A stretch of DNA of 64,000 nt from the NCBI GenBank assembly GCA_963788185.1, contig CAWBGE010000012.1, positions 62,001-126,000 of the forward strand. The letters run 5' to 3'. Under the pieces are notes generated by a model, which was not told the origin of the DNA, made no database searches, and saw only the letters and a list, made by a program, of their open reading frames with translations. This DNA is from CAIWHR01 sp963788185 (GTDB taxonomy: Bacteria; Pseudomonadota; Gammaproteobacteria; Burkholderiales; Casimicrobiaceae). This document shows, in pieces, positions 16,360-24,131 of the stretch (position 1 is the stretch's first letter; the number at the start of each line of letters is the position of its first letter). Made by a program: the position numbers and the translations under genes.

Positions 16360-17454
16360 CTACTCGGGGATCCAGTCGGGGTCTTTTCCGTCATCCACGG
16401 TGCCTGATTTCATCGGCGCCCCGTTAACCTCCTGACGGGCCTCGCCCTCTCGCCATTCATCGAACTGGGCGCGCTGCGAATCGGACAGGATGTCGACGCA
16501 TGTCCCAGGGTCGTGCAGATAGATCGCGTGGCGCACCAACGCAAGCGGATTCAGCGGATTCCGATAGCCAAACCATTGATGCCTCGCATACTTGCGCAGG
16601 GCGGCCTTTTCCGACGTCAGTGTGGCTTCGAGATCCGCCGGCGTTAGTGGCGGATCACGCAACTGCAGTTCACTGACGAATCCACGCAGCCTTTGATCGT
16701 CGAATCGGAAACGTGGAAAGTGCTTCTGCAAGACCGGGAGAAAATCGAACACGGTCGATCCGTGACCGTCGGGGTTCGGCTGGTCGATGCCCGATGACGC
16801 ACAGGCAGCGAGGTCGAAGATCTGATCTCTGATGGCCAGGAATTCACGGTCGGCAATTTCAAACAACGCGGCCAACGCATTGATGCGACGGCTCAATTCA
16901 TGCGGGACCTGCTTCTTGTATTTGATCGCGTGGTCCAATGTGCTCCAGGCGTCCTGAATTGCGGTACGCACCTGAACCTCGAAGCGTACCGATGCATATC
17001 GGGCGTACGCGGGCAGCGATTTGCGTCGCGCCGAAAGCGCCATGTCGAGGTGCAGGCCCTTGTAGCGGAACGTGTCCGCGGTAATTTCCACTTCGCGGGT
17101 CTTGTCGGTGAAGTCCAGCACGTCGAATTCTTCTTCGAGCAGACGGGCGATCTCCATGATGTCCGGCGTGTACAGACAGATGACCCGAACACCTATGACG
17201 TCGCCGATGTAGTTCTTGATTTCGTACCGAGCCCCCGCTTGGGCAAGTCGCGGAAGATACTTCCGCTGAAATTTGTTTATGCACTCTTCCCTGGCCTTGA
17301 TCCGCGAGACGACGTGCGGCGTCGGAAACGACGGCTGGTCGGCAAGGGCGCTGAGGATCTGCGCTCGCAGTGACTGCTCGGCATCGCGAAGTATGGCGAT
17401 GTTCGCACCGTAGTATTCCCGGAACTCCCGCTTCGCGCGATCGAAGTCATTCAT
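16360..17454 (-). CDS. RelA/SpoT-domain (p)ppGpp synthetase-like protein
   Basis: A 364-residue protein with a RelA_SpoT synthetase domain at about residues 45-185. Visible elements: SRIKAREECINKF (ATP-binding basic motif), IGDVIGVRVICLY (metal-binding Asp), FRYKGLHLDMAL (equivalent of the YRSLH G-loop, with Ser replaced by Gly), and FEVQVRTAIQDAWSTLDHAIKYK. There is no HD hydrolase domain and no TGS or ACT domain, so it is not a full-length RelA or SpoT. It is longer than the usual 200-260-residue small alarmone synthetases because of a 170-residue C-terminal region of unknown function. It could make (p)ppGpp, or be a toxSAS-type toxin that pyrophosphorylates adenosine nucleotides or tRNA. 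No separate antitoxin gene is adjacent. It follows glmS by 50 bp on the same strand. Confidence 0.85.
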   Translation of the reverse strand: MNDFDRAKREFREYYGANIAILRDAEQSLRAQILSALADQPSFPTPHVVSRIKAREECINKFQRKYLPRLAQAGARYEIKNYIGDVIGVRVICLYTPDIMEIARLLEEEFDVLDFTDKTREVEITADTFRYKGLHLDMALSARRKSLPAYARYASVRFEVQVRTAIQDAWSTLDHAIKYKKQVPHELSRRINALAALFEIADREFLAIRDQIFDLAACASSGIDQPNPDGHGSTVFDFLPVLQKHFPRFRFDDQRLRGFVSELQLRDPPLTPADLEATLTSEKAALRKYARHQWFGYRNPLNPLALVRHAIYLHDPGTCVDILSDSQRAQFDEWREGEARQEVNGAPMKSGTVDDGKDPDWIPE

Positions 17455-17504
17455 GGAAGCGGCTTCTCAGTGCCTTGACTGCGCCGCCCCGATCGCCCCA
17501 CGCC

Positions 17505-19346
17505 CTATTCGACCGTGACACTCTTCGCCAGATTTCTCGGCTTGTCGACGTCGGTGCCACGTATCACCGCGGTGTGATACGCGAGCAATTGCAGCGGAAT
17601 CGTGTGCACCACCGGCGACAGCAGTCCCGCGTGCTCCGGCAGCCGGATCACGTGGACCCCTTCCGACGATTGCAGGTGGCTGTCGAGATCGGCGAGGACG
17701 TAGAGTTCGCCGCCGCGCGCGCGCACTTCCTGCAGGTTGCTCTTCAACTTTTCGAGCAGCGCATCGTTGGGCGCGATCGCCACCACGGGCATCGACGAGT
17801 CGACCAGCGCCAGCGGCCCGTGCTTCAACTCCCCGGCGGGATAGGCCTCCGCGTGGATGTAGGAGATCTCCTTCAGCTTCAGCGCGCCTTCGAGCGCGAT
17901 CGGATAGTGGAGGCCGCGACCGAGGAACAACGCATCCTGCTTGCGCGCGAATTTCTCCGCCCACGCGATCACCTGCGGCTCCAGCGCCAGCGCCGACTGC
18001 AGCGCCGCCGGCAGGTGACGCAAACCGCGCAGCCAGTGTGCTTCCTGCTCGCCGGTCAGGCGATTGCGCAGCTTGGCCAGCGTCAGCGCCAGCAGGAAAT
18101 GGGCGATCAGCTGCGTCGTGAACGCTTTCGTCGACGCGACCCCGACCTCGACGCCGGCGCGGGTCAGATAGGTGAGTTCCGTCTGCCGCACCATCGACGA
18201 CGTCGGGACGTTGCAGATGGTGAGCGTGTGGACGTGGCCGAGCGCTTTCGCGTGCTTCAGCGCCGCCAGCGTGTCGGCCGTCTCTCCCGATTGCGACACG
18301 ACGATCACCAGCGCCGCGGGATTGGGCACGCTGTCGCGGTAGCGGTATTCGCTGGCGATCTCGACCGCGCAGGGAATGCACGCCAGCGACTCGATCCATT
18401 GTTTCGCCACCAGACTGGAGTAATAGCTGGTGCCGCAGGCCAGGATCAGCACGCTGTCGACGCCCGGCAACGCGGCGGCGGCGGCGGGTCCGAAGAGGTG
18501 CGGGCCGATGACGGCCACGCCTTCCAGCGTGTCGGAGACGGCGCGCGGCTGCTCGAAGATCTCCTTCTGCATGAAGTGCCGATAGGGCCCCAGCTCGACG
18601 CTGGCGCCCGACGATTCGACGTTGACGATCGCGCGCAGGACGCGCTCGCCGCCGGCGTCCGAGATGACGCAGGACTCGCGCCTCACGTCGGCAACGTCGC
18701 CCTCCTCGAGATAGGCGACGCTGCGCGTCACCGACAGCAGCGCCGCCGCGTCGCTGGCGAGAAAGTGGTCGTCGTCGCCGTAGCCCACGACCAGCGGGCT
18801 TCCCTGGCGGGCGCCGACGAGACGCCCGGGTTCGCGGGTCGAGATCACCGCGATCGCATAGGCGCCGTGGAATTCGGCGATTGCCGCCTCGACAGCGCGC
18901 TTCAGGTCGCCGCCGCCGGCCGCGTGCCAATGCGAATGCACGAGATGCGCGATGACTTCGGTGTCGGTCTCGGTGGCAAAGACGTAGCCCTGCATCTTGA
19001 GCTTCGCCCGCAGCGCTTCGTAATTCTCGATGATCCCGTTGTGGACGACGGCGATCTCGCCGCCCGAGGTGTGCGGGTGCGCGTTGATCGGCGTGGGCGC
19101 CCCGTGCGTCGCCCATCGTGTGTGCGAGATCCCGACGTTGCCGACCAAGCGCGTCGACTCGGCCTGGGCAGCCAGATCGGCGACGCGCGCCGTGCTGACG
19201 AGCCGCGAGAGCACGGGCGCGGCGGCCGCGGTGTCGATGACGGCGAGTCCGGTGGAGTCGTAGCCGCGGTACTCGAGGCGACGGACGCCGTCGATGAGCA
19301 CCGGAACGATGTTGCGCGCGGAGGCCGCGCCGACGATGCCGCACAT
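17505..19346 (-). CDS. glmS: Glutamine--fructose-6-phosphate aminotransferase (isomerizing)
   Basis: A 613-residue GlmS, normal length. The N-terminal glutaminase domain begins MCGIVGA, with Cys2 as nucleophile. Two SIS domains follow (ILACGTSYYSS, VVSQSGETADTLAAL), and the end NLAKSVTVE is the conserved C-terminus. It makes glucosamine-6-phosphate from fructose-6-phosphate and glutamine, the first step of UDP-GlcNAc synthesis for peptidoglycan and LPS. The start is five bases after the glmU stop, so the two are one operon and share the pathway. No ribozyme-like leader is present; the 5-bp gap leaves no room. Confidence 0.98.
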   Translation of the reverse strand: MCGIVGAASARNIVPVLIDGVRRLEYRGYDSTGLAVIDTAAAAPVLSRLVSTARVADLAAQAESTRLVGNVGISHTRWATHGAPTPINAHPHTSGGEIAVVHNGIIENYEALRAKLKMQGYVFATETDTEVIAHLVHSHWHAAGGGDLKRAVEAAIAEFHGAYAIAVISTREPGRLVGARQGSPLVVGYGDDDHFLASDAAALLSVTRSVAYLEEGDVADVRRESCVISDAGGERVLRAIVNVESSGASVELGPYRHFMQKEIFEQPRAVSDTLEGVAVIGPHLFGPAAAAALPGVDSVLILACGTSYYSSLVAKQWIESLACIPCAVEIASEYRYRDSVPNPAALVIVVSQSGETADTLAALKHAKALGHVHTLTICNVPTSSMVRQTELTYLTRAGVEVGVASTKAFTTQLIAHFLLALTLAKLRNRLTGEQEAHWLRGLRHLPAALQSALALEPQVIAWAEKFARKQDALFLGRGLHYPIALEGALKLKEISYIHAEAYPAGELKHGPLALVDSSMPVVAIAPNDALLEKLKSNLQEVRARGGELYVLADLDSHLQSSEGVHVIRLPEHAGLLSPVVHTIPLQLLAYHTAVIRGTDVDKPRNLAKSVTVE

Positions 19347-19351
19347 GGGGA

Positions 19352-20737
19352 TCAGCCTTGTGGTTTGGGTTTTTTCATCGGCCGTTTCCAGCCGGGGATC
19401 TCTGCCTGCTTGACGCGCGAGATCGTCAGCGTGTCCGGGGGCGCATCGCGGGTCAGCGTCGTGCCGGCGCCCAGCGTCGCGCCGCGCCCGACGGTGACCG
19501 GCGCGACCAGCTGCGTGTCGGAGCCGATGAAGACGTCGTCCTCGATCACCGTGCGGAACTTGTTGGCGCCGTCGTAGTTGCAGGTGATCGTGCCGGCACC
19601 GACATTGACGCGCGCGCCGATGGTCGCGTCGCCGATGTAGGCAAGATGGTTGGCCTTGCTGCCCGGCCCGATCGTCGCCTGCTTCACCTCGACGAAATTG
19701 CCGATGTGCACGTCGTCGGCCAATTGCGCGCCGGGCCGCAGCCGCGCGTAGGGACCGATCTTGCACCCGGCGCCGACGGTCGCGTCCTCGAGATGCGAGA
19801 ACGGCGCGATCTGCGCCCCTGCGCCGATGGTCACGTCCTTCAGCACGCAATGCGCGCCGACGGTCGCATCGTCGGCAAGCGTCACGGTGCCCTCGAACAC
19901 GCAGCCGACATCGATGCGCACGTCGCGGCCGCAGGTCAGCGTGCCGCGAATGTCGATGCGGGCCGGATCGGCGATCCACGTTCCGCTGCGGAGCAGCGTC
20001 TCGGCCTGCCGCTGCTGCACGATGCGCTCGATGGCGACCAACTGTGCGCGGTCGTTGACGCCGAGGATATCGCGCTCGTCCGCGGCGAGGTGCCCCTCCA
20101 CGGGCACGCCCTCGGCCACCGCCATGGCGACGATGCCAGTCAGATAGAACTCGTTCTGCGCGTTGTCGGCCTCCAGTGCGCCCACCCAGCGCCTGAGCAG
20201 CGCGGTCGGCGCCGCCAGCACGCCGGTATAGATCTCGTCGACGGCGCGCTCGGATGGCGAAGCGTCGCGCTCCTCGACGATCGCGCGCACGTGTCCCGCC
20301 GGATCGCGGAGGATGCGGCCCAATCCCGAGGGGTCGGACACTTTCGCCGTCAGCAGCGCGAGATGCCCGGCGGCCGCGCGGGCGCCGATGGCGGCGAATG
20401 TCGCGGCGGGAATCAGCGGGCAATCGCCGTTGGCCACGACGGTCACGCCATCGGCCGCGAGCGCGCCCAGCGCCACACGCACCGCGTCGCCGGTCCCGCG
20501 TGGCGGGTCCTGGGTGACGAACACCAGATCGGGCGCGGCCAGCGCCGTGCGCACGATCTCCCCGCCATGGCCAACCACCAGGCAAAGTGCTGCGGGCGAC
20601 AATGAACGCGCTGCGTCGAGTACGTGCGCCACCAACGGCCGGCCCGCCAGCGGATGCAGCACCTTCGGCGAGCGGGAATGCATCCGCTTGCCCTGGCCGG
20701 CGGCCATCACGACGAACTGCAGCGAATCTTTGGACAC
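19352..20737 (-). CDS. glmU: Bifunctional UDP-GlcNAc pyrophosphorylase / glucosamine-1-phosphate acetyltransferase
   Basis: A 461-residue GlmU. The pyrophosphorylase domain opens with VVMAAGQGKRMHS (nucleotide-binding loop) and continues with TQDPPRGTGDAV and NGDCPLI. The C-terminal left-handed beta-helix of hexapeptide repeats runs from about residue 250 (IGPYARLRPGA, IGNFVEVK, KANHLAYIGDATIG, NVGAGTITCNYDG). It acetylates GlcN-1-P and then forms UDP-GlcNAc. I place the start at a GTG (20737), giving the usual N-terminal distance before the AAGxGxRM motif; no good ribosome site is visible there. A TATGAT -10-like element lies about 40 bp upstream (20777-20782). First gene of glmU-glmS. Confidence 0.96.
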   Translation of the reverse strand: MSKDSLQFVVMAAGQGKRMHSRSPKVLHPLAGRPLVAHVLDAARSLSPAALCLVVGHGGEIVRTALAAPDLVFVTQDPPRGTGDAVRVALGALAADGVTVVANGDCPLIPAATFAAIGARAAAGHLALLTAKVSDPSGLGRILRDPAGHVRAIVEERDASPSERAVDEIYTGVLAAPTALLRRWVGALEADNAQNEFYLTGIVAMAVAEGVPVEGHLAADERDILGVNDRAQLVAIERIVQQRQAETLLRSGTWIADPARIDIRGTLTCGRDVRIDVGCVFEGTVTLADDATVGAHCVLKDVTIGAGAQIAPFSHLEDATVGAGCKIGPYARLRPGAQLADDVHIGNFVEVKQATIGPGSKANHLAYIGDATIGARVNVGAGTITCNYDGANKFRTVIEDDVFIGSDTQLVAPVTVGRGATLGAGTTLTRDAPPDTLTISRVKQAEIPGWKRPMKKPKPQG

Positions 20738-20957
20738 GGCGATCGAGGGGGGCGCGGCAATCGCCGCGGAAAGACAATCATACGACAACAAGCGCGGCGG
20801 TCCTGCAGGGCCGCGGGCGCATCCTCGCCATTGATCCGATCCGCCATGGTGACGCGGGAAGTTCCGCTCGGGCTGAGCCGGGCGCTCTCCGCCCGGCCGC
20901 GCGCGCCGCGGAAAGTCGGATCGGACACCGATTTGTGCGCTGCGGTAAGCTTCACCC

Positions 20958-21713
20958 ATGGCGATCGTAGCGGTGTTCAATCGACAGGTGGGCGTCGGCA
21001 AGACGACGACTGCCCTGAACCTGCTCGCCGCCATCGCCCGCCGCGGCGCGCGCCCGCTGGGCATCGACCTCGACCCCGAGGCGCAGCTTTCGACGCTGTT
21101 CGGCGCGCGTCCCGCGCGGGCGGCGGATTCGATCGCCGAGTTCCTTGCCGGTAGCGCGGCGCTCGACGATGTCGCGCAGATCACGCGCAGCGGCGTCGTT
21201 CTGTGTCCCGCACATGCCGAACTCGCAGCGCTTTCGGCGATGCTCGGCAAAGGGCTGCCGGCATTGACACGCCTGCGGCGGGCGCTGCGCGGAGCGCGCG
21301 GCTACGCCGGACCGGTGGTAATCGACTGCGGCGGCGCGTGGAACGCGTTGACGCTGAACGCGGTCTTCGCCTGCGATCTGCTGCTGGTGCCGATGGCGGA
21401 GGAGGCGCGGTCGGAGGATAGCGCGACCGGGGTGGCGCGCGCGCTCGATGCGCTGACCCCGGTATTCAAGTACCGCCTGGCGAGGCGGTATCTGCGCACT
21501 CGCGTGGCATTGCCCGCATCGGTCGCGGGCGACGGCGCTGCGGGGGTGGCAGCCGGCCTGCCCGCCGCCGAGTTCTGTACGACGCCAATCCACGAAGATC
21601 CTGCCTTCGCTGAGAGCCGGGCCGCCGGTCTCGACATCTTTCGCCACGCCCCCGGAAGCGCCGGCGCGCGCGACTATGCGGCGCTGGCGGAGGAACTCCG
21701 AGACTGGCTGTGA
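20958..21713 (+). CDS. ParA/MinD-like P-loop ATPase with altered Walker A
   Basis: A 251-residue protein related to ParA. It starts MAIVAVFNRQVGVGKTTTALNL. Compared with the deviant Walker A KGGVGKT, the signature lysine is Gln10 and the next glycine is Val11, while the second lysine (Lys15) and Thr16 remain. The A' motif is IDLDPEAQLSTLFG (canonical DxDPQ), and VVIDCGGAW takes the place of the usual DCPP. Loss of the signature lysine should weaken ATP hydrolysis across a dimer while allowing nucleotide binding. It is not the chromosomal ParA, which is encoded elsewhere in the window beside parB. A phosphotransferase gene follows 73 bp downstream on the same strand and may be co-transcribed. 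Cellular role unknown. Confidence 0.8.
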   Translation: MAIVAVFNRQVGVGKTTTALNLLAAIARRGARPLGIDLDPEAQLSTLFGARPARAADSIAEFLAGSAALDDVAQITRSGVVLCPAHAELAALSAMLGKGLPALTRLRRALRGARGYAGPVVIDCGGAWNALTLNAVFACDLLLVPMAEEARSEDSATGVARALDALTPVFKYRLARRYLRTRVALPASVAGDGAAGVAAGLPAAEFCTTPIHEDPAFAESRAAGLDIFRHAPGSAGARDYAALAEELRDWL

Positions 21714-21786
21714 CCGGATCCCTCGCCGTGATGGAGACGGTTATCATGGCGCCACCGCCTGGACAAACCAGGGCCGTGTTCCTGCG

Positions 21787-22830
21787 ATGAAGGTTTCGTC
21801 CCTCGTGTCTCCCGATCCCGATCCGTCCATCCCAGACCTTGAGTGGCTGCACGACGGATTGCGGCGGATGACGCTAGTAAGCGCTCACTCTAATCCGACT
21901 TGCGTGCCGCTGGCGGGGGGAGTGTCGTCGGACATCTACCGCGTCGAGTTGCCCGGCCGGAGCTTCTGCGTCAAGCGCGCGCTGCCCAAACTCAAGGTCG
22001 CCGCCGACTGGCGTGCGCCGATCGAGCGCAACCGCTGGGAAGTCGAGTGGATGCGCGTCGCCGCCGGCATCGCGCCGCAGGCGGTGCCGCCGATCCTGGG
22101 CGAGGATCGGGAGAGCGGCTGCTTCGCCATGGCCTGGCTGCCGCCCGACAGCCACCCGGTGTGGAAGACGCTGCTGCGCGACGGCGACATCGAAGCCGCG
22201 TTCGCCGCGAGGATCGGGGATACGCTGGGACGCATCCACGCCGCCACCGCCGATCGCGACGACGTTGCCGCGCGTTTTCCGACGGCCGACATCTTCCACG
22301 CGATCCGGCTGGAGCCGTACCTGGTCGCCACTGCCCGCGCGCACCCGGACCTTGCGCCGCGTCTCGCCGCGCTGGTCGAGACCACGCGCACCACGCGGCG
22401 GGTGCTCGTCCACGGCGACTTCAGCCCGAAGAACATCCTGCGTGGACCCGACGGACCGGTGATCCTCGACGCCGAGTGCGCGTGGTATGGCGATCCGTCG
22501 TTCGATCTCGCCTTCGTCCTCAATCACCTGCTGCTCAAAGGGATGTGGCGACCGCATTGGCGCGGCCGCTATCTCGACGCCTACGCCGCGCTGACCGACG
22601 CCTATTTCGCCCGTGTCGACTGGGAGCCGCGGGCGGCGATGGCGGCGCGCACCGCCGCTTTGCTGCCGGGGTTGATGCTCGGCCGCGTCGACGGCAAGTC
22701 GCCGGCCGAATACCTGACCGCCGACGCCGATCGCGCCGAAGTGCGTGCCTTCGCCCGCGCGCTGCTGCTGCACCCGGTCGCCGATCCCGGCCTCATCAGC
22801 CGTCGCTGGCGGGAGGGTGCACGCCGATGA
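21787..22830 (+). CDS. Aminoglycoside-phosphotransferase/choline-kinase-fold kinase
   Basis: A 347-residue APH-fold protein. The N-lobe has GGVSSDIYRVELPGRSFCVKRAL with the ATP-binding lysine. The catalytic loop is VLVHGDFSPKNILR (Asp in HGDFSPKN), followed by the metal-binding VILDAECAWYGDPSFDLAF. Proteins of this fold phosphorylate small molecules such as choline, hydroxylated amino acids, sugars or aminoglycosides. Nothing points to antibiotic resistance. The ATG at 21787 was chosen because the preceding open frame has no family sequence. Its stop overlaps the ATG of the enolase-like gene (ATGA), a strong sign of coupled translation, so its product may feed or modify a substrate shared with that protein (inference). 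Confidence 0.85.
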   Translation: MKVSSLVSPDPDPSIPDLEWLHDGLRRMTLVSAHSNPTCVPLAGGVSSDIYRVELPGRSFCVKRALPKLKVAADWRAPIERNRWEVEWMRVAAGIAPQAVPPILGEDRESGCFAMAWLPPDSHPVWKTLLRDGDIEAAFAARIGDTLGRIHAATADRDDVAARFPTADIFHAIRLEPYLVATARAHPDLAPRLAALVETTRTTRRVLVHGDFSPKNILRGPDGPVILDAECAWYGDPSFDLAFVLNHLLLKGMWRPHWRGRYLDAYAALTDAYFARVDWEPRAAMAARTAALLPGLMLGRVDGKSPAEYLTADADRAEVRAFARALLLHPVADPGLISRRWREGARR

Positions 22831-24131
22831 ATACCTGCATCAACCGCGTCCACGGCCGCCGCGTCTGGGATTCCCGCGGCAGGCCGACCGTGGAGGCGGA
22901 AGTCACGCTGGAAGGCGGCGCCTTCGGCCGCGCCATCGCGCCTGCGGGTGCTTCGCGCGGCTCGCGCGAGGCCATCGATCTGCGCGACGGCGGCACGACG
23001 CTGGGGGGTCTCGACGTGCTGCAGGCGGTCGCCCATATCAATGCTCCGATCGCCGCCGCGCTGCACGGGCGTGACGCGCTCGACCAGGCCGCCATCGATG
23101 CGCTGCTGATCGCGCTCGACGCCACGTCCAACAAAGCCGCGCTCGGCGGCAATGCCACCGTGGCGGTGTCGCTCGCCGTCGCGCATGCCGCCGCCGCCGC
23201 AAGCGCGCAGCCGCTGTGGCGCCACCTCGCCGGCGACGGCCCGGTATCGCTGCCGCTGCCCGAAATCCAGATTTTCGGCGGCGGCGCGCACGCGGGACGC
23301 CGCATCGACATCCAGGATCTGATGGTGATGCCGGTCGGCGCGGCGAGCTTTGCCGATGCGCTGGTGATGACCGCCAACGTCTATCGTGCGGCCGGCGAAC
23401 TGATGCGGGATGCCGGGCGTGCCGCCGGCGTCGCCGACGAGGGGGGACATTGGCCCGCGTTCGACACCAACGAGGAGGCGCTGGCGATGCTCACACGCGC
23501 GATCGAGCACGCGGGCTACCGGCCGGGCGAGGATGTCGCGCTGTCGCTCGACATCGCCGCGTCGGAATTCGGCGCCGACGGCCGCTACCGGCTCGGTCTC
23601 GAACGGCGCGAACTCGATCGCGACGGCATGATCGAGCTGCTCCTCGGCTGGCTCGATCGCTACCCGATCGCGTCGATCGAGGATCCGCTGGCCGAGGACG
23701 ACCGCGACGGATGGGTCGCCTTCACGCGCGCTGCCGGATCGCGCGTCCAGATCATCGGCGACGACTACCTCACGACCGACGCCGCGCGGGTGACGCTGGC
23801 GGCCGCGGACCGCGCCTGCAACGCGGTGCTGATCAAGCCCAACCAGGCCGGTACCGTCACCGAGGCGCTGGCCGCGCTGCGCGCCGGTCAGATGGCGGGA
23901 TTCGGCACCATCGTGTCCGCGCGCTCGGGCGAGACCGAGGACGTGTCGATCGTCCACCTCGCCGTCGGCTGGAACGCCGGCCAGCTCAAGGTCGGCTCGT
24001 TCGCCCGCGGCGAGCGGATGGCCAAGTGGAACGAAGCGCTGCGCATCGAGGAAGCGCTGGGCGGCAACGCAGGTTACGTCGGCGCCGCTGCGCTGCCGTC
24101 CGCGCACGGCCCCAAGACAACCCGAGGATGA
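22827..24131 (+). CDS. Enolase-like protein with active-site substitutions
   Basis: A 434-residue full-length enolase homologue. Metal ligands are kept (Asp242 in LSLDIAASEF, Glu285 in SIEDPLAEDD, Asp312 in IGDDYL), as are Lys337 (LIKPNQAG), Lys388 (GQLKVGS), His155 (GGGAHAG) and Glu205 (ADEGGHWP). Two conserved catalytic or substrate-binding positions differ from true enolases: the Glu of IQEF is Asp164 (IQDLM), and the His of SHRSGET is Ala365 (SARSGET). In place of NQIGSLTE it has NQAGTVTE. It therefore may act on a substrate other than 2-phosphoglycerate, or act slowly. The housekeeping eno normally sits by pyrG; this one is sandwiched by ATGA overlaps between an APH-fold kinase and a ClpX-like ATPase. 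Confidence 0.85.
   Translation: MNTCINRVHGRRVWDSRGRPTVEAEVTLEGGAFGRAIAPAGASRGSREAIDLRDGGTTLGGLDVLQAVAHINAPIAAALHGRDALDQAAIDALLIALDATSNKAALGGNATVAVSLAVAHAAAAASAQPLWRHLAGDGPVSLPLPEIQIFGGGAHAGRRIDIQDLMVMPVGAASFADALVMTANVYRAAGELMRDAGRAAGVADEGGHWPAFDTNEEALAMLTRAIEHAGYRPGEDVALSLDIAASEFGADGRYRLGLERRELDRDGMIELLLGWLDRYPIASIEDPLAEDDRDGWVAFTRAAGSRVQIIGDDYLTTDAARVTLAAADRACNAVLIKPNQAGTVTEALAALRAGQMAGFGTIVSARSGETEDVSIVHLAVGWNAGQLKVGSFARGERMAKWNEALRIEEALGGNAGYVGAAALPSAHGPKTTRG

Noticed and set aside
17455..17504. glmS ribozyme or riboswitch
   Set aside because: The glmU-glmS gap is only 5 bp and no leader structure is possible; the 50 bp after glmS has no recognisable element.
17505..20777. One continuous leftward frame joining glmU and glmS
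   Set aside because: Only the glmS part is meaningful; the glmU stretch in that frame is out-of-frame noise. The two genes are separate with a 5-bp gap.
20958..21713. The ParA-like protein as the chromosomal ParA
   Set aside because: Its Walker A lacks the signature lysine and no parB is adjacent. The intact parA lies at 48962 next to parB and parS.
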